Assembly: GCF_011077185.1 (NCBI RefSeq)
Contig: NC_048896.1
Location: 87,593,426-87,657,425, forward strand
Reading direction: 5' to 3'
Length of the DNA stretch: 64,000 bases
Source: Oxyura jamaicensis
Taxonomy: Eukaryota; Chordata; Aves; Anseriformes; Anatidae
Shown: one piece after another, positions 23,238 through 36,665 of the stretch
Position numbering within the stretch: the stretch's first letter is position 1
Layout: every line of letters begins with the position of its first letter
Translations under genes and position numbers: made by a program
The notes under the pieces: generated by a model
Seen by the model: only the letters and a program-made list of their open reading frames with translations
What the model was told of the DNA's origin: nothing
The model's database searches: none

Positions 23238-24023
23238 GTGAGATGTGTTTACATAATGTATTTGCACTGAAGCAAAATTAGCAAGAAATACACTCACAGG
23301 TGAACAAACAAAGTTGTATCGGGTTAAATTATTTCAAATATTCATTGAAATTTAAATTTGCAAGCTGTAGATATTCTTAAGAGTTTTTAAATTTCATGTT
23401 TATACTTTAGTTTTGCACAATGTTAGATTACAGCTAACAGAAACTACTGCAAAAGCACTTGGAAAACTTCACTGTTAAATTTGTTTAGTACTATAAAGCA
23501 CATTCTCAGGACAAAATATTTCTTTTCTGTATTCTGAAGAAATATTGTCATGATAGTAAGGGAGATGACTAGTTATATTTTTTTTAGGTGAAAAGACCTT
23601 CCTGAAAATCCCAAATTACCTAGTTAGTTCTTATGCTTAATGTTTGGGTATTCAGCTGATGAGTTTACCAGATAGATTATTATTATTTAAAAAAAAAAAA
23701 AAAAAGTGGAGTTTTTTTGCGTGTGGCTTTTTTGCGGTAGTTTATTGATGGGAAGGGGGAGGTTTAAGATATAAAAGTATAAATTCCAATAGTTCATTTA
23801 CTAATGTCTTTACAGACCTGGCTTTAGGGTATAACCTAGCACTTTCCTAACCTATGCTAATAGGTCAAGCTACTAGTGAGTATGCATCCATTATTTTCTA
23901 AGGTAAAACTGTCTTTTAAGAAAGTCTACAAAACAAGTTTATATGCATTTGAGATTAATATCTTTAATGTGAAAATCCTATTTGTATGAATAAGTATTTG
24001 TCTAATACTTTCATGTAATTCAG
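23238..24023 (+). other. POLN intron, 786 bp
   Basis: Contains a 17-18 A run ending near 23705. No other feature recognised. Acceptor TGTAATTCAG. Confidence 0.85.
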
Positions 24024-24077
24024 GTTCGTAAGATAAAATCGACCTATGTGGATGGACTACGAACATGTATGAGAAAG
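24024..24077 (+). CDS. POLN: POLN exon: VRKIKSTYVDGLRTCM
   Basis: 54 nt, phase 0 to 0, donor AAG|GTAAAG. It encodes VRKIKSTYVDGLRTCMRK. The K-x-K-S-T-Y motif is invariant in family A polymerases and positions the template-primer stem. Human: VHKIKSTFVDGLLACMKK. Confidence 0.96.
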
Positions 24078-24346
24078 GTAAAGAAAGAAAAGTAGTCTGT
24101 AAAACTGTATTTCAAAGAAATCATAAAACAGTATGAAATGATTGCAGTATTTACAGTTCTTACTTTTATGTATGGAAAATTACAAAGTATTTTTGACTTT
24201 GTAATCACAATTGCAGTGAGTTTTCTTAACTAATATTAGCATTAATTAAACTTTAGAGAAATATGTCCTTTTTAGATGTATGGCTTCATCCTTTTTTTTT
24301 TTTTTTTTTTTTTTTTTGTGGGTATGTTTATTTTACTTGACTGTAG
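24078..24346 (+). other. POLN intron, 269 bp, with T26 tract
   Basis: Short intron. A run of 26 T (24292-24317) lies 29 bases before the next exon, followed by GTGGGTATG and a normal acceptor (GACTGTAG). Confidence 0.9.
24292..24317 (+). repeat. Poly-T tract, 26 T
   Basis: Uninterrupted mononucleotide run just upstream of a POLN splice acceptor; likely length-polymorphic. Confidence 0.95.
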
Positions 24347-24412
24347 GGATTTATTTCCTCTACATGGAATCAGACAGGAACTGTGACTGGCAGAATTTCA
24401 TCCAAACATCCA
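24347..24412 (+). CDS. POLN: POLN exon: palm entry, TGTVTGRISSKHP
   Basis: 66 nt, phase 0 to 0, donor CCA|GTAAGT. It encodes GFISSTWNQTGTVTGRISS then KHP. The T-x-T-G-R-I/L-S-S box is the family A signature whose Arg (E. coli Pol I R668) contacts the primer end; the Arg is present. With the next exon it reads KHPNIQ, equivalent to TDPNLQ in bacterial Pol I. The human orthologue has SAKHP where this bird has SSKHP. Confidence 0.97.
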
Positions 24413-26372
24413 GTAAGTGACTTTAAAACTTTTAAAGTTTTAAATTTATATTTTTAAAATGTCATTTCTATAAAATATTACATATTTTTAATTTATGGAA
24501 TATTCTAATTTTCTTGCAAATCTAACACTTGCCATACTATAAGTAAAGGGGAGGCAGGAAAAGTGTATTAAATGGGTATTTTACCCTAGAACATCTATTT
24601 TAATGAATGTTTTCCATTATCTCTAGATCAGAAATTAATAATTTTTCCTGAAGCTTATGTAGAGTGAACTGTGAGCCATGCATGCACCCTCTAGACTTCT
24701 ACCGAATGCTGTTTTTTTCCTTATAATAAGTTCATGGTGTTCTTGAGCCACTCTCTGTAAAGGATTGGTGAGCCTGGAAGCTACCCCGGGGATTCCAGAA
24801 AAAAAGAAAAAAAAAAAAAAGGAGGGTGAGGAGGGGTGGGAAGAGCAAGAGCAAGATGAGAAGCCCTTTTCTCATGTAGCTGGGCTTCAGGCCTTGTAGC
24901 AGAGAAGCACTCAGTTGCTCTGGAAGCAACAGGTACCTATATGGCTGTGATACTTGGGCTCTTTGTGCTTCTTCTTTGGCTATAATAATCTCCATGTATG
25001 CTTGTGGCTGGAATGTCTTTTATTTCACTTTCTGGACTACTGGAAGCACCCTCCCTCCCCAAGGTAGCCTTTTTAAGTGCATATTTGAATGTATATTATT
25101 ATAACATTTTACTTGAAATTTAACTCCTTCTCTAGTGCACCTCTACTGTCCTGTGGCCTTTCTTGGCAAAGACCTGCCACCCAGCCCTGTGGCAGAAGGA
25201 AAATAGATGCAGAAATGGGACCTGACTCATGAAGTATAGAGGGGCGCCAGGAGGTTGCATACACCTTAACGTGTGTCCAAAAGTATCATCAGTTCTTGTC
25301 CCTGCAGGTTTGAGTTTAGCAGACTGTTCGTAACCTTAAGCTTCATGAGTATGAATGGCATTGGAAGACTTCTCAGTCTTGGGAGCAAAGTTGTGGTCTT
25401 CCACAGCTTTGTGGAGGAGCAGAGATGTTAAACAATGATTCTGTCATGACCACGTTGCATCAGAGGGCTCATGTGGCTCCTTGCAAGGCCTACTTGGTGT
25501 GATTGTTTCTGGAGTTCTGGCAAAAAACTCTCCTGGGAGGTTCTCATAATAATGGTACATTCCTTAGATCCTCCTACCTATCTTGACAGTTCAGGTTTCA
25601 TTTATATCTTCCTACCCTCTTGGTGGGTATTTCCATACAAGTTGTCATTGGACTATTTATGGGGGGGCTGTGCTTCCTGCTGAGTGAAAAACCAGTGTCT
25701 AGGATTCTGAATTAAAAATGGAACTAACTTACTGCTCCTCCTGCTTCTTACGCACCCAGGTGGGGGGATGAGATGGTAGAGAATGGAAGAGAAGATCATG
25801 AAGGTCACAGTCTGCTAAATGTTCTGACGTGCTGTACAGGCTTTACAAGTCAGAGCTGAAGAGTTGTCTTGAACAACCACATAAAACACAACGTGACCTC
25901 TGGCCCATTATGCTAATAATGGCACTAAATCTACTTTTCGATCAACAAAAAGGTTTTCTTCAGAACAATGCTGCTAAAGTTAGGATCTGGGGTTGCCTGT
26001 GTCTGTATAAGTAAAAACATTGGCACAGCTTTTTTGTGCAAAGTGTTTATGGAATTTATACCATCTGTTTCTGAATAGTTTATTGATATATTAGATATAG
26101 TGCAATGCCCAGTCACTTTGCTAAGTGCTGAAGGGCTGGGAAAATGCTTGCCAGAAATCCTAAGTATTGTAGATATTTCTGCAGTCACTATGATGTCATA
26201 TATTAGCTGAACATTTGCTGAGGTAGTTTATTTTGAACTGTGTTTTAAAATACTTTAATGAGTGATAAAAACAAAAGGTAAGTGTAAATTGGATACCGTG
26301 AAAACTCAAATAGAAGAAAAACCTCATATACTGCAGTGGTTGTGGATGATGAGGTTCCAAACAAAGGTTTCT

Positions 26373-26432
26373 TTATATATATTAATAAATATATATTAAT
26401 AAATATATATATTTACATATTTATTTTTTAAA
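26373..26432 (+). repeat. TA-rich repeat
   Basis: Two to three copies of ATATATATTAATAAAT-like units in tandem. Confidence 0.85.
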
Positions 26433-28540
26433 ATAAATAGATCTGTCATTTTAAGATATAAAATGGAGTCTAGGAGGGTTTTACTCATAGGTTTAAGGGG
26501 AAATAATCAGACAATAGGCATAGAATGGGATTTCTTTTTCAAATAAATTGTTTTGTGATCATCTTTCAGACAAATCCACATATGATGGATGATGTACGTT
26601 TTTGGCTTTAAGCAGGTTTCTGTCAAAAGATAAGCTTTTGACATGATTTTTTTTTTTTACTTTTGTGTTGCAGCAGCTTAGAGAGGGTTTCTGGGTAGAA
26701 CTTGAATTCAATGGCTTTCCAAGTATACATCTATTTTAGTTTAACTGTGCACTGTTTCTTCTCTGGTTCCTTTTTCTGCAGTGTGTGTGCTGTACAACTA
26801 ATACCTTTTTTCCATATAAGCATTATGTAGTAATGTAGTACATCACTGAAGAGAGGTAGATTTGATAATGTAGTCTCCTGCTATAGCATTGTAACTGTCT
26901 ATTTGCTCCTGAGTGAGAAACTATCTGAAAACTGAAAATAAATACAAAAACTTAAATGCTTCAGTCAAATGATGTTATAATAAATCCATAGGCTAGTTTT
27001 TTTCATTCTCTGGTGAACTGACTGTGACTGTTAAGGAAAAGTTAATTAGGTTTATGGTTTGAATATTTTGTTTTTAATTTTATTTATAAATAGATTAGAC
27101 TTGTCTGCATTAGGATACTCCTTTTTTTATGTTGCTAATTAGTAGTTTCATATTAAATATATTTATTACATTCATAAAGACACATTTGTTTTCCAAACCT
27201 CCGTTAAAATACCATTATTCAGTCTCTCACCTTTTAAAGAAAAAGCAAGTCATGGCAGAGGTTGGAAGACACAAAGCCAATTAAGATTAAGCCTCTCTCA
27301 GAATGAGCAGAGAAGTTGTAATGCTAGATAGAAAGATTGCTTATAATTGTATGCTATAATTTGGTCTGAGATGTAAACTTCAGCACTAGAATCAGATCCT
27401 CTGCGGAAAGGATTTTTCTTCCAGGCTTCTGCAGCAGGAGAATTGAAATGTTACTAGTGAGTTTACATTTCTACACTTCAGAAGTTGTTTGTATCTTTCA
27501 ACTAAAAAGCATAAACTGTTGGGCTTGAGGGATATTTCCTTCCTTTGAGTATCAAAATTTATGCTGGAGATAAGTCAAATTCTTTACCTTCTCAGAGCAG
27601 GTGAAAAAAAAATAAATGAAAACATTCCAGTTTCTTCCAAGGAAATATAGTGTTACCAGCTTGTCCAAAAAGGCCAAGAAAGTAAATCACTTAACTTAAA
27701 GCATCTTAGGCTTTAATTTGGAAAGGAGAAATGTCATTAGAAAGAGAAACTAGCTAGGGTATGTTGAATGTTAATGTGCTCAAAGGCGAACCATAGGAAA
27801 CCTGAATATTGAAAATACTTCAGTCTTTCCAGCAGATATAAGTAATATCTTCTGATATTGAATGCATGAGAGAGAATTGCATGCTCGTTTATTAGAAAAT
27901 GTGTTACTCTCCATCAGTGTCTGAAATATGAATAAGAAGTCTGGTTTCAATTACCATAGAAGAGAGAGTCTATAGAAGTAGAGACACTGCATGTGTGCCC
28001 ACACTGTGTAGGTATTTCTTCCCTTCTGGGCTGTCTTCGGAGTGAATGAACTAACTGAGTCAATTAAAACTAATTAAAACTCCACTGTAGTTTTGGGATA
28101 GTTTGTCCTGTGGCTTATGGACAGTGTGGATGAGATGCTAACCATTTGTCTCCCTCTAACACTATCCCAATAGGTTTTACATTGTTAGCATACCCACACC
28201 AGTGGACAAAACCCAAGGCAGACTGTCAGAATGAGGCAATCAAAACTATTGTGGCAGCTCTCAAATTTCAGGCATTTCATTCCAGGCCTCAGTAAGGTTA
28301 CAGGCTGATCCCTGATACTATCAGTGTTTTTTTCTGCAAGTTTGTCGCCTCTGGTCACACTTAGATTGCAACACAGATGGAATTTCTGCAAGGTATTTCA
28401 AATTTGTACACTAACTCACCACTACTGAAGTGTCTTGCTTCCCCTGTCTCTTTCCTTCACAATTCGTGGAAGGGTTTGGCAGAGCTCGTGCAATGTAAGG
28501 AGGCAGACACGAAGTCTGGGAGCAGGGATGTGATCTAATC

Positions 28541-28567
28541 TTTTTTTTTTTTTTTTTTTTTTTTTTT
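28541..28567 (+). repeat. Poly-T tract, 27 T
   Basis: Uninterrupted mononucleotide run; no adjacent retroelement body recognised. Confidence 0.95.
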
Positions 28568-31500
28568 GGCAGAAATGACCCAGTACCTTGGCTACTTTGG
28601 AAACTGCACTATTGTGAATACAATTTCTGTAAACTTGTTTCCATATGCTGACCTAGTGAAATGAACAAACACTTCAAATGGAAAGATAGTGTGGGTCTTA
28701 GGTTTGCATTGATTTTACTGCAGTGTGTTTTATGTGTTTGTTTGTTTGTTTTTCATATGTTTATTGGAAAGCACTAAGGATAGAGAGGAGTCAGGTTCAT
28801 ATAAGACGTATTGCCAAGTTTTCTTTAATGTCATTTAGGCTAACAAAACCACTTTTAGGTAATTATGCTCTTACATGGGCTTTACTGAAAAAAAAAAATG
28901 GTTGTCTTAACAGGGATGACAGTCTGTGCATTTGCTTGGACCTTTGCGTCAAAGCAGTTTAGTGTCATGTTTTCTAGAGATACAAACAGCTATCACTGTG
29001 CTGATATGCTGATAAAATCAGAGCATCCATGCCATTTATTAGGGTTGGTTTGTGTTCCCTGAGTATATCTTGAATTCAAAATGAGCTTTTCTTTTGTCAT
29101 GTTTCTTTTCAGTATATTTGTTTCAATAGTTTGAGATGCATGGCTGTTATAGTTGCTTTAATAGCACTAAAATAATATCTGATTTTGTATGTGTTTAGAG
29201 TATTGATGTTCTTACAATCTCTGCTGCTTTATTTTTGAAGTATGTATTAGTGAAACTTTAGCATTTAAAGAAACTAGTATCAATGTGGGAGACGTGAGAT
29301 AGTTTTTTCTTCCCTGCATCTCAGTTTTATGTTTTGATAAGGAAATTTTACTTGAATGAAAGAATGAGCGTGTTGATGACTTCGGTTCAGTTGCTTATGG
29401 GATAAAAACTTACATTATGTTAACATTGCAATAAGATGCTCTTAGTTACGGGTTTGACAACTATGGTATGAAAAGTCTGTTAGCAGTATCATAACACCGA
29501 TATCTGGTGCTCCAGAACATCGTCATGTTAATATCAAATTGCAGAAATAAGGCCTACAATTGCATCATAGACCTTTGTTCTTCTAGCATCTCGTGTACTC
29601 CTAGTATCCTTTTCTACGCTATGTGCATATCTTTGGCATTCCCTGCAGTAAGGCTCCTGTTTTGTGTGTGTATGGATCTCATGGTGGGTGTAGTGTATCG
29701 GATGCACAGACTACATTTTACGTGGTAATGTTTTCCATCTGGCTCAGTAAAGCTTGGGGCATCATCTGGGCTGTAATTTTGTAGTAACAGAAGCAATACA
29801 ATCATGTAGGTAACTTCTATTTGAGATTGTCTTTCTTTAAATACCACACAAAACATAATTATACATAAAATGGCAATGTGTAGCCAGTGTAAATCTGCTT
29901 CTGTACAGTAATAACACAAAAAAAGGCTTGCATTTTATTAATGCAGGATAAGAGAGCGAGCCTGTCATTATTTCTTCTACAAACTGGATGTAAGCACAGA
30001 AATACAGAGCATTAACATTAACAGCTCAAAAAATGAAAGATGTATGAAATGTAATGTCGGCTATTAGCACATTATGAAATATTGACTGAGAGACCTAATT
30101 CCTCCTTCCCTCTCCTTTAGTTCCTGGCAAAACACTCCTTAGAGAAGCTCAGACTTCTAGAATGGGATAGAAAAAAAATCCTGTTAAGTGTCTCTTTGCT
30201 TAGAGAAATGATGGCACTGTGTACCTCCGTTTGTTCTGTTCAATTTCTAAGATACTACATTTCAATTACAGTATGTATAAATTAAATTGTCAGCAGTTGA
30301 GTGCCTGCCTATTGCTGTTGAGTGGGCTTTGTTAAGACAGTTGGTTATATGCTGATTCATTTTATCTTTTGAGTAGCCTTTGCCAATATATTTTGGAACT
30401 GCTGCAGGTAGAAGCCAAAGCTATACACCGATCACCTTTTAGAAATCTGTGCTGGAATACAGCTTGTTCTACTGCCAGTGTTTTTCTTTAATATGTACAT
30501 GACTAGAGCACATAGCTAACAACAAACAAAATTAGCGTCACCTTTGATTAATGCGTCTTTTTTTAGCTATGTAGTTTCCACTATCTTACAAATTAGAAGC
30601 TTTTAAAAGGAATTATTATAGTCATTTTGTAAATTAAAGTAGTTTGGTATAAAAATTCATGCATACACTGTGTTGTGTCTCTTTGAATTCTGAAGTCTTA
30701 TTCCACATGATTTTAGAGTAATTTAAGAGCAATGTTAGCATAGTATTTTTGTTATAAGAGACAAACAGTGCACTTCTTAGCTATCATAATCTTTATCCTT
30801 CCAGTATTTATTCATACACATTTCAACTCTTATCTAAGCAAGTTACATTTGCTTGAGATTGGTGTCTGTTAGCATCCTCTCAAGTCACAATGTGGTCACA
30901 GTTGTTATACCTCCACACTTAGGAGTTTCATAGAACCCATGGCCTCAGTTCATTTTCACCTCATCTGTAAGACAGCTGCTCACAGATCAAGTCTCCAGCA
31001 ATGTGCAAAAATGCATCTATCTTCATGTCTGTGTAAATACTCATGTGCCTATTTTTTATGAAGCTGTTGGTACCTCTTAGGAGTTGATTAAGATTTTAGA
31101 AGTACTTCTTGAAGATTTTTTTTATTCTTCATATGAAATATTCAAACAGTGGGATTTCTAGAAAATATTCAAAGCTTGGAGACTTACATTGTGAGAGAAC
31201 AATTAAAAAATAAAATAAAATAAGATCTTAGGTGCAGATACTGCATCTTGTCTTCCAGGCTCTCAAAAGTAAGAGATGTTAGCATATTGTTTTAACTGCT
31301 GAATTACTTTTTGCAAGGAAAATGCATAGTCTAATTCTGATCTCAGAACAAGTTTCATTAAATTTTAATATAACAGAAGTGTTTAAATAGTTTATTTTGC
31401 TGTGCATTGTTCTTCTCCCATCCTGTCTTTCAGTCAGAAAAAATCACTTCAAAAACATCAGTTCTGGCAGGACAAAAAAGGAAGGAGAGAAATGAAGAAT

Positions 31501-33512
31501 GATAAAAAGAGAATGGATTTATAGAAGATCAAAAGTTAGATACAGCAAGAGAGTTGTCTTGTCTTGGATGATTGTGTTTTCAAACAGCGCTGCTTTTGAA
31601 AGTGTTGTCATTGGTTTCCTAAAGAATTTCAGGAAAACGATCTCTGTCAATCTGCATCCCTATTATGTTACTCTTTCTCAGCTGACAGTTCTTTTTTACC
31701 TGTATGAATGGGTGGAAAACTTGCCACTTCTTTATTTCCTCAGCATCCTTTCAAAAAACCTCAGGAAATTTCACCCACAGTTGTGTAGACAGATGCATTC
31801 TCTCAGGTTTGGGACAAAAAATAAATAGTGGCTTGTATAAGGATCACTGAAGATAAACAGAATAAGGACGGAGGTCATGGTGCTGACTTCTGTGCAGCTT
31901 CTTGGTCCTCAGTTCTCCTGTACTAACATTATCATCTGCTAGCTGTGGCTATTAGTTAAGAACTCATAGTTAAGCACCACTTCTACCAAATCAAGAATTG
32001 TCCTTTCCTCACAGCAAGTAAAGAAAGTGGCATTGGTTATTTAGACTTCCTTTGATTCCTTCAATCCGCATCCTGTTCAGTCCTTTGTAGCTTGTTGAAA
32101 GGAATTCCCTGCTAACATATAGTCAGTAAATTCCTCAGTATGTGGAGGAATCTTGTTTGAGATGCTAAATTTTACCCTTACAAGAAACAAATGTGACATC
32201 TTTTCTTTAGAAAGATTCCAGTCTGGAATTCTTCCAGTCTGGAAACCTTGTCATTTTTTTCATGTCTGTAAAGGCCCAATATTTGTACCTTTGAGCAATG
32301 TTCCCTTGACGCTGCTTAATTTAAAGCTATAGTATACAGGTAATATGCAACTAGTGCGATATTTCCTGGCTCTAACTGTTACTCAAAAGGTTGTTATCCT
32401 AAGGCATGTTATCCGTGCCTTAGCACTGTGGTTTTTTTCACTAAAACCAGATCACATCTTGAAGTTCATCCCAGAGCCTCCCCTATTAATGAACACAGAG
32501 CCTATGTTCTGAGTATTTTTTTTCTTCTGGAAAATAAACTAAATTAGGCTAACAAATTATTTCATTTATATATGGGAAATAAAAGCAAAGTTTGTGTCTT
32601 TGAAAGATGCATAGAGCCATGTATATACAAACTCTGTTGCCTGGTGTGCAAAGGTTAGCAATCAGTCAGTATATAAGCAAGCAGCTGGGCCAAACCCATA
32701 ATTTTATAAAAGAAATTGTCACAACATGTCAAATCTCTTTTCAATTCTCTTTTTAATTTTTATTTTTTTAATTTAAAAAATCATTCGGTGGTCCCTTCCC
32801 ATGTTTCTACAGCATTATTACCTAAGATCACTGGCAGGTCTAAATTTAGAAATATATAACAAAAAGCATTAGTAATATGGAATCAAATATGCTATTCTTT
32901 TCTTATGGCTAATTTTCTTAAGTAAGAATTTAGTATTCTTGCTTGACCTTTTTCTTTCTTGCATTCATTTTGAAAGCTTTTTAAGTTTGTGGGAAGGTGA
33001 TGAATTACTTCTACATTTCTCACTTGACTGACAGATCTAAAACCTTGATAATTCTGTGCTGCTGGGTAAGGCAAGAGGGGAGTGGTACATCCAACTGCAT
33101 CACCTTTGAATGATTGTCCATCATTGGAAAACAGTAACTAGTACCACAGCTTATGAAATCTTAAAGTTATCTTAAGAAAACTTACCAGAACTTAGTATGA
33201 TTCAGTGTTTTCTGATAAGGAAAATGGACATTTTGATTTTTACCTAGCCACTAGATGGCAATTGCACATAAGTCAAGACTTGCTTAGGAATGCAAGCACA
33301 CATACATTCCAGACTGTATTGCTATGGTGACCTTGTTCATTTTTGTATTTTCTCTATTTATTGAGGTACATGCTGTACTTTAAAAATTAGATCTTCAGGC
33401 TGTCTAGAAATTATGTCAGAGAAACCTGCTTATTCTTTTGCAACAGTAAATAAATACTGCTATGGACAATAATTAAACATAGCAATTTTCCAAAAGAGAA
33501 ATCAGGAATTGC

Positions 33513-33554
33513 TTTTTTTTTTTTAAAAAAAAAAAAAGAAAGAAAGAAAGAAAA
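33513..33554 (+). repeat. T12-A13 inverted run followed by (GAAA)n
   Basis: Twelve T directly abut thirteen A, a perfect inverted repeat, and then pass into GAAA repeats. Confidence 0.9.
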
Positions 33555-34540
33555 TTCTGCTGTGTAATTTCTCATGAGTGAGTTGCCATCAACTTCTGAG
33601 GTGCCAGACAATGTTAGTGAATTGAGATTGAGTGCCCCCAGGACTCAGAGTTGTTGTTCTGCTTTGCAAGAATGCTGCTTTGGGCAGCGTGCAGTTTTCC
33701 TCTCTGTTTCTCCAGCAGCTTTGGTCTTTAACAAAGGAATGAGTAGAATGTTGAAAATTAAGCAAGTAGCTCACTGAACCTGTGCTTAGATTTCTGCTGT
33801 AAGTGATTAACCGAGCTATTGAGAGTACAATTTATCAATAGGTGTAGTCTCACATAGAGCAAGAAAATACAACTTAAAAAGGAGTAAGAAATTTTGAAGA
33901 AGAAAATAAGGGAAATTTTACAATAGAAGAATATAAGAATAAAAGAAAATATAACTCTTGAGATGTCTAATATAAAGCTCAAAGGAGTTGTCATCTACCT
34001 ATTTGTTATCACTGCAACAAAATCTAGTCTTGCAGACCAAAGTATTGCTTCTGCTCCAAATGCTGAAACAATGCTAGACATCAGATGAATTTAAGAGCTT
34101 AATTTCTGTTTCAGTCTACAGAGTTGAATTCTTGTGCCTTAATTATTTACATAAAGTTTTGGGAGAAGGTGATTCTCGGGTAAATTCCAGAAGGTTTTTC
34201 GATTTGTAATCCTATGAGTTTTTCTAGAGTGGTACATTTCATCAGATAAACTAGTTTTGTTTGTTTGTTTGTTTTTGTCAGAGAAAATCTGTGTTTTTCT
34301 CATCTGTTAGGAAACAGAGAAAAAAAGAGAATTCCTGAAGCAACCTCTATTAGAATAATTCGATCTGACAAGATAACAGCCCTAGTAAATATTCTTGGAT
34401 ACAAGAAGAGCAACTAGTTTGGGGTTTTTAGTAATATTGATAGCCTCAGTATTAATTCCTCTATTTGTGTTTTATGTTGCTGTAGAATTTGGCACTATGC
34501 CTCACTTTAACAGCAAGTGGATTAGTTGCTATACTAAAGG

Positions 34541-34560
34541 ATATATATGTGTGTGTGTGT
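34541..34560 (+). repeat. (TA)n(TG)n microsatellite
   Basis: ATATATATGTGTGTGTGTGT, a short dinucleotide repeat. Confidence 0.9.
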
Positions 34561-35007
34561 TATAACTTCATCTGATCTCTAAATGACAACTAGGAGAAAA
34601 GGCTAATTGCTTCCTTAGATCTGTTCAGTCTAACTCCTTGGCTGTTTTTGATCTTTCCTCATGATACATCCACACTGTGTTAATTTATGAATGGATACCC
34701 TTATCTCAATGAGTAAGTTTGGTTTCTGTTCTGATTTTTAAATAAGTCCCTACATTAGTGCAGGAATTAATTAGAATCAAATGTTGTTAGTTTGCAGCCG
34801 TTTCTGCGCATTCCCATTTATTTCAATAACTTCCTAGCCTTTTTTCTGTTGCATATTGCATACTTAAAATCACGCAGATCTGAGCAGTTAATAGATGAGC
34901 AAGCAATTTTCTAGTCAAAGTACGTATGGACATAGGTGTCATTGCATACATATATGGGCATTTATTTCTAGGGAGTTACAAAGGTTGATTGAGGCTACCC
35001 TCCCCCA

Positions 35008-35038
35008 CCCCCCCCCCCCCCAAAAAAAAAAAAAAAAA
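35008..35038 (+). repeat. C14 A17 homopolymer junction
   Basis: Fourteen C followed directly by seventeen A. Such junctions are often length-variable or assembly-uncertain. Confidence 0.9.
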
Positions 35039-35574
35039 GAAGCAATTTGTGCTACTGGAAATATGTATGGAGAAGAAGAGAGAGGTATGGGTTAGCTGCA
35101 TCAACAGAAACAACTGAAACATTGATTTAACATAGGAAAAATGAGCAACAACCTTACTTGTGAGAGTATAAAATAATGAAGATGCATCTCAGCCTCTGTG
35201 GTTGCGTGAAGTCTAACCACACTGACTTCAAAGGTAATGTAGCCAGTATACATCTGTATTCTGTAATCCTGTGAAGGAACTGAAAGAACGTGCTGTTTCA
35301 ACCTAGGAAAGAATCAAGCATACATTGATCAAATTAGTTTCAAATGTAGATGTAGAATTCGGAGACTAAAACTGGAAAGCTCAACAGAAATTGTAATTGA
35401 GAATATACTCATAAAACTGGGAAGCGTATATTGTTTGTTGAATTTTGATTAGTTTTTGGTTTTGTTGGTAATTGTACTCTTCTTCTTGAACAATTGTATT
35501 CTTCAGGTTGAACAATGTATGAGAAAGCTATACTTGTGAGGCCCTAACAGAGTTATTGAGTCCATCAATTCTGA

Positions 35575-36009
35575 GTGTCCTTGCTGGAGTTAAGACTGTC
35601 ATTGAGGAGCAGCTGAGGCCACTGGGCCTGTTCAGCCTGGAGAAGAGGAGGCTGAGGGGGGACCTCATCGTGGTCTACAACTTCCTCGCGAGGGGGAATA
35701 GAGAGGCAGGTGACCCATTCTCCATAAACACCAGTGATAGGACCTGCGAGAATGGGGTTAAGCTGAGGCAGGGGAAGTTTAGACTGGCCATCAGGAGGAG
35801 GCTCTTCACCGAGAGGGTGGTTGCACACTGGAACAGGCTTCCCAGTGAAGTAGTTACTGCACCAAGCCTGTCTGAATTTAAGAAGGGATTGGACTGTGCA
35901 CTTAGTCACATGGTCTAAACTTCTGGGCAGACCTGTGCGATGCCAGGAGTTGGACTTGATGATCCTTATGGGTCCCTTCCAACTCAGGATATTCTATGAT
36001 TCTATGATT
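35575..36009 (+). mobile_element. CR1 LINE 3' end with intact ORF2 C-terminus, sense
   Basis: Contains the CR1 ORF2 C-terminal coding tract, still open for over 100 codons to a stop at about 35918: EEQLRPLGLFSLEKRRLRGD, then KLRQGKFRLAIRRRLFTERV and VAHWNRLPSEVV. This region belongs to the end of the CR1 polymerase polyprotein. The 3' UTR follows, with GGACTTGATGATCCTTATGG and the terminal octamer repeat (TTCTATGATTCTATGATT), which marks a true CR1 3' terminus. It is 5'-truncated and cannot be autonomous. It lies in the sense direction of POLN. Confidence 0.92.
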
Positions 36010-36629
36010 GCTTCTTAAAGGCTCTATATACAGAAGCTAACAGCAGAGGCAAGGATCTATGCTATCTTCACTTAAAACAGCAGACAAAAGTAGAACTGCT
36101 TTTAATAGTGGTATTTTCAGAAACAAGAAAATGGATTTCTAACCTGTGCTATAACAAAGTATGTAATGTCTCAGGATTATTAGTCAGAATGGATTATAGT
36201 AGCAGGAAAATCAGATATGGAGGAAGGAGGAAAGAAATCAGGAGTCTTTGTTTTTATGCATGTACAGTTTTAGTCTAGTGTTCATGGTGACTTTTTTTCC
36301 CACCATGCCTATGATCCCTGCTTTTCCAGCATGATGTGTTTTTTTTTTGAAGAGTTTAACTGTGAACCAGAGATCCAACAATCATCTGGATGCTGGAGGA
36401 ATGTGTCCAGAACTGAAAATGTAAAAGGGGTGAGGAATTGATTGTGAGTGCTAGGTCCGCTGCCAAAGAAAGGTGTCAGGTTTGGACATCCAGGAAAGGC
36501 AGCTAGTCTGTGCTTATCATATCCAAGGTGAGTTTAATACAGATCAGATTCAGCGCTTGGCTGAAGTATTTACAGAGAAAAAGGATTTTGGTTAGACTTT
36601 CAACAAACTCTAGAAGAAAATGTGCAATG

Positions 36630-36665
36630 GTAAAAAAAAAAAAAATGATAATAATAATAAAAAAT
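36630..36665 (+). repeat. A-rich tract with ATAATA repeats
   Basis: A run of about 13 A followed by TGATAATAATAATAA and more A. Confidence 0.85.

Noticed and set aside
31499..31828. 109-codon open frame on the + strand
   Set aside because: No recognisable domain or family signature, no splice or promoter context, and composition like the surrounding intron; most likely chance.
35565..35909. Reverse-strand open frame of 114 codons
   Set aside because: It is the antisense shadow of the CR1 ORF2 C-terminus.
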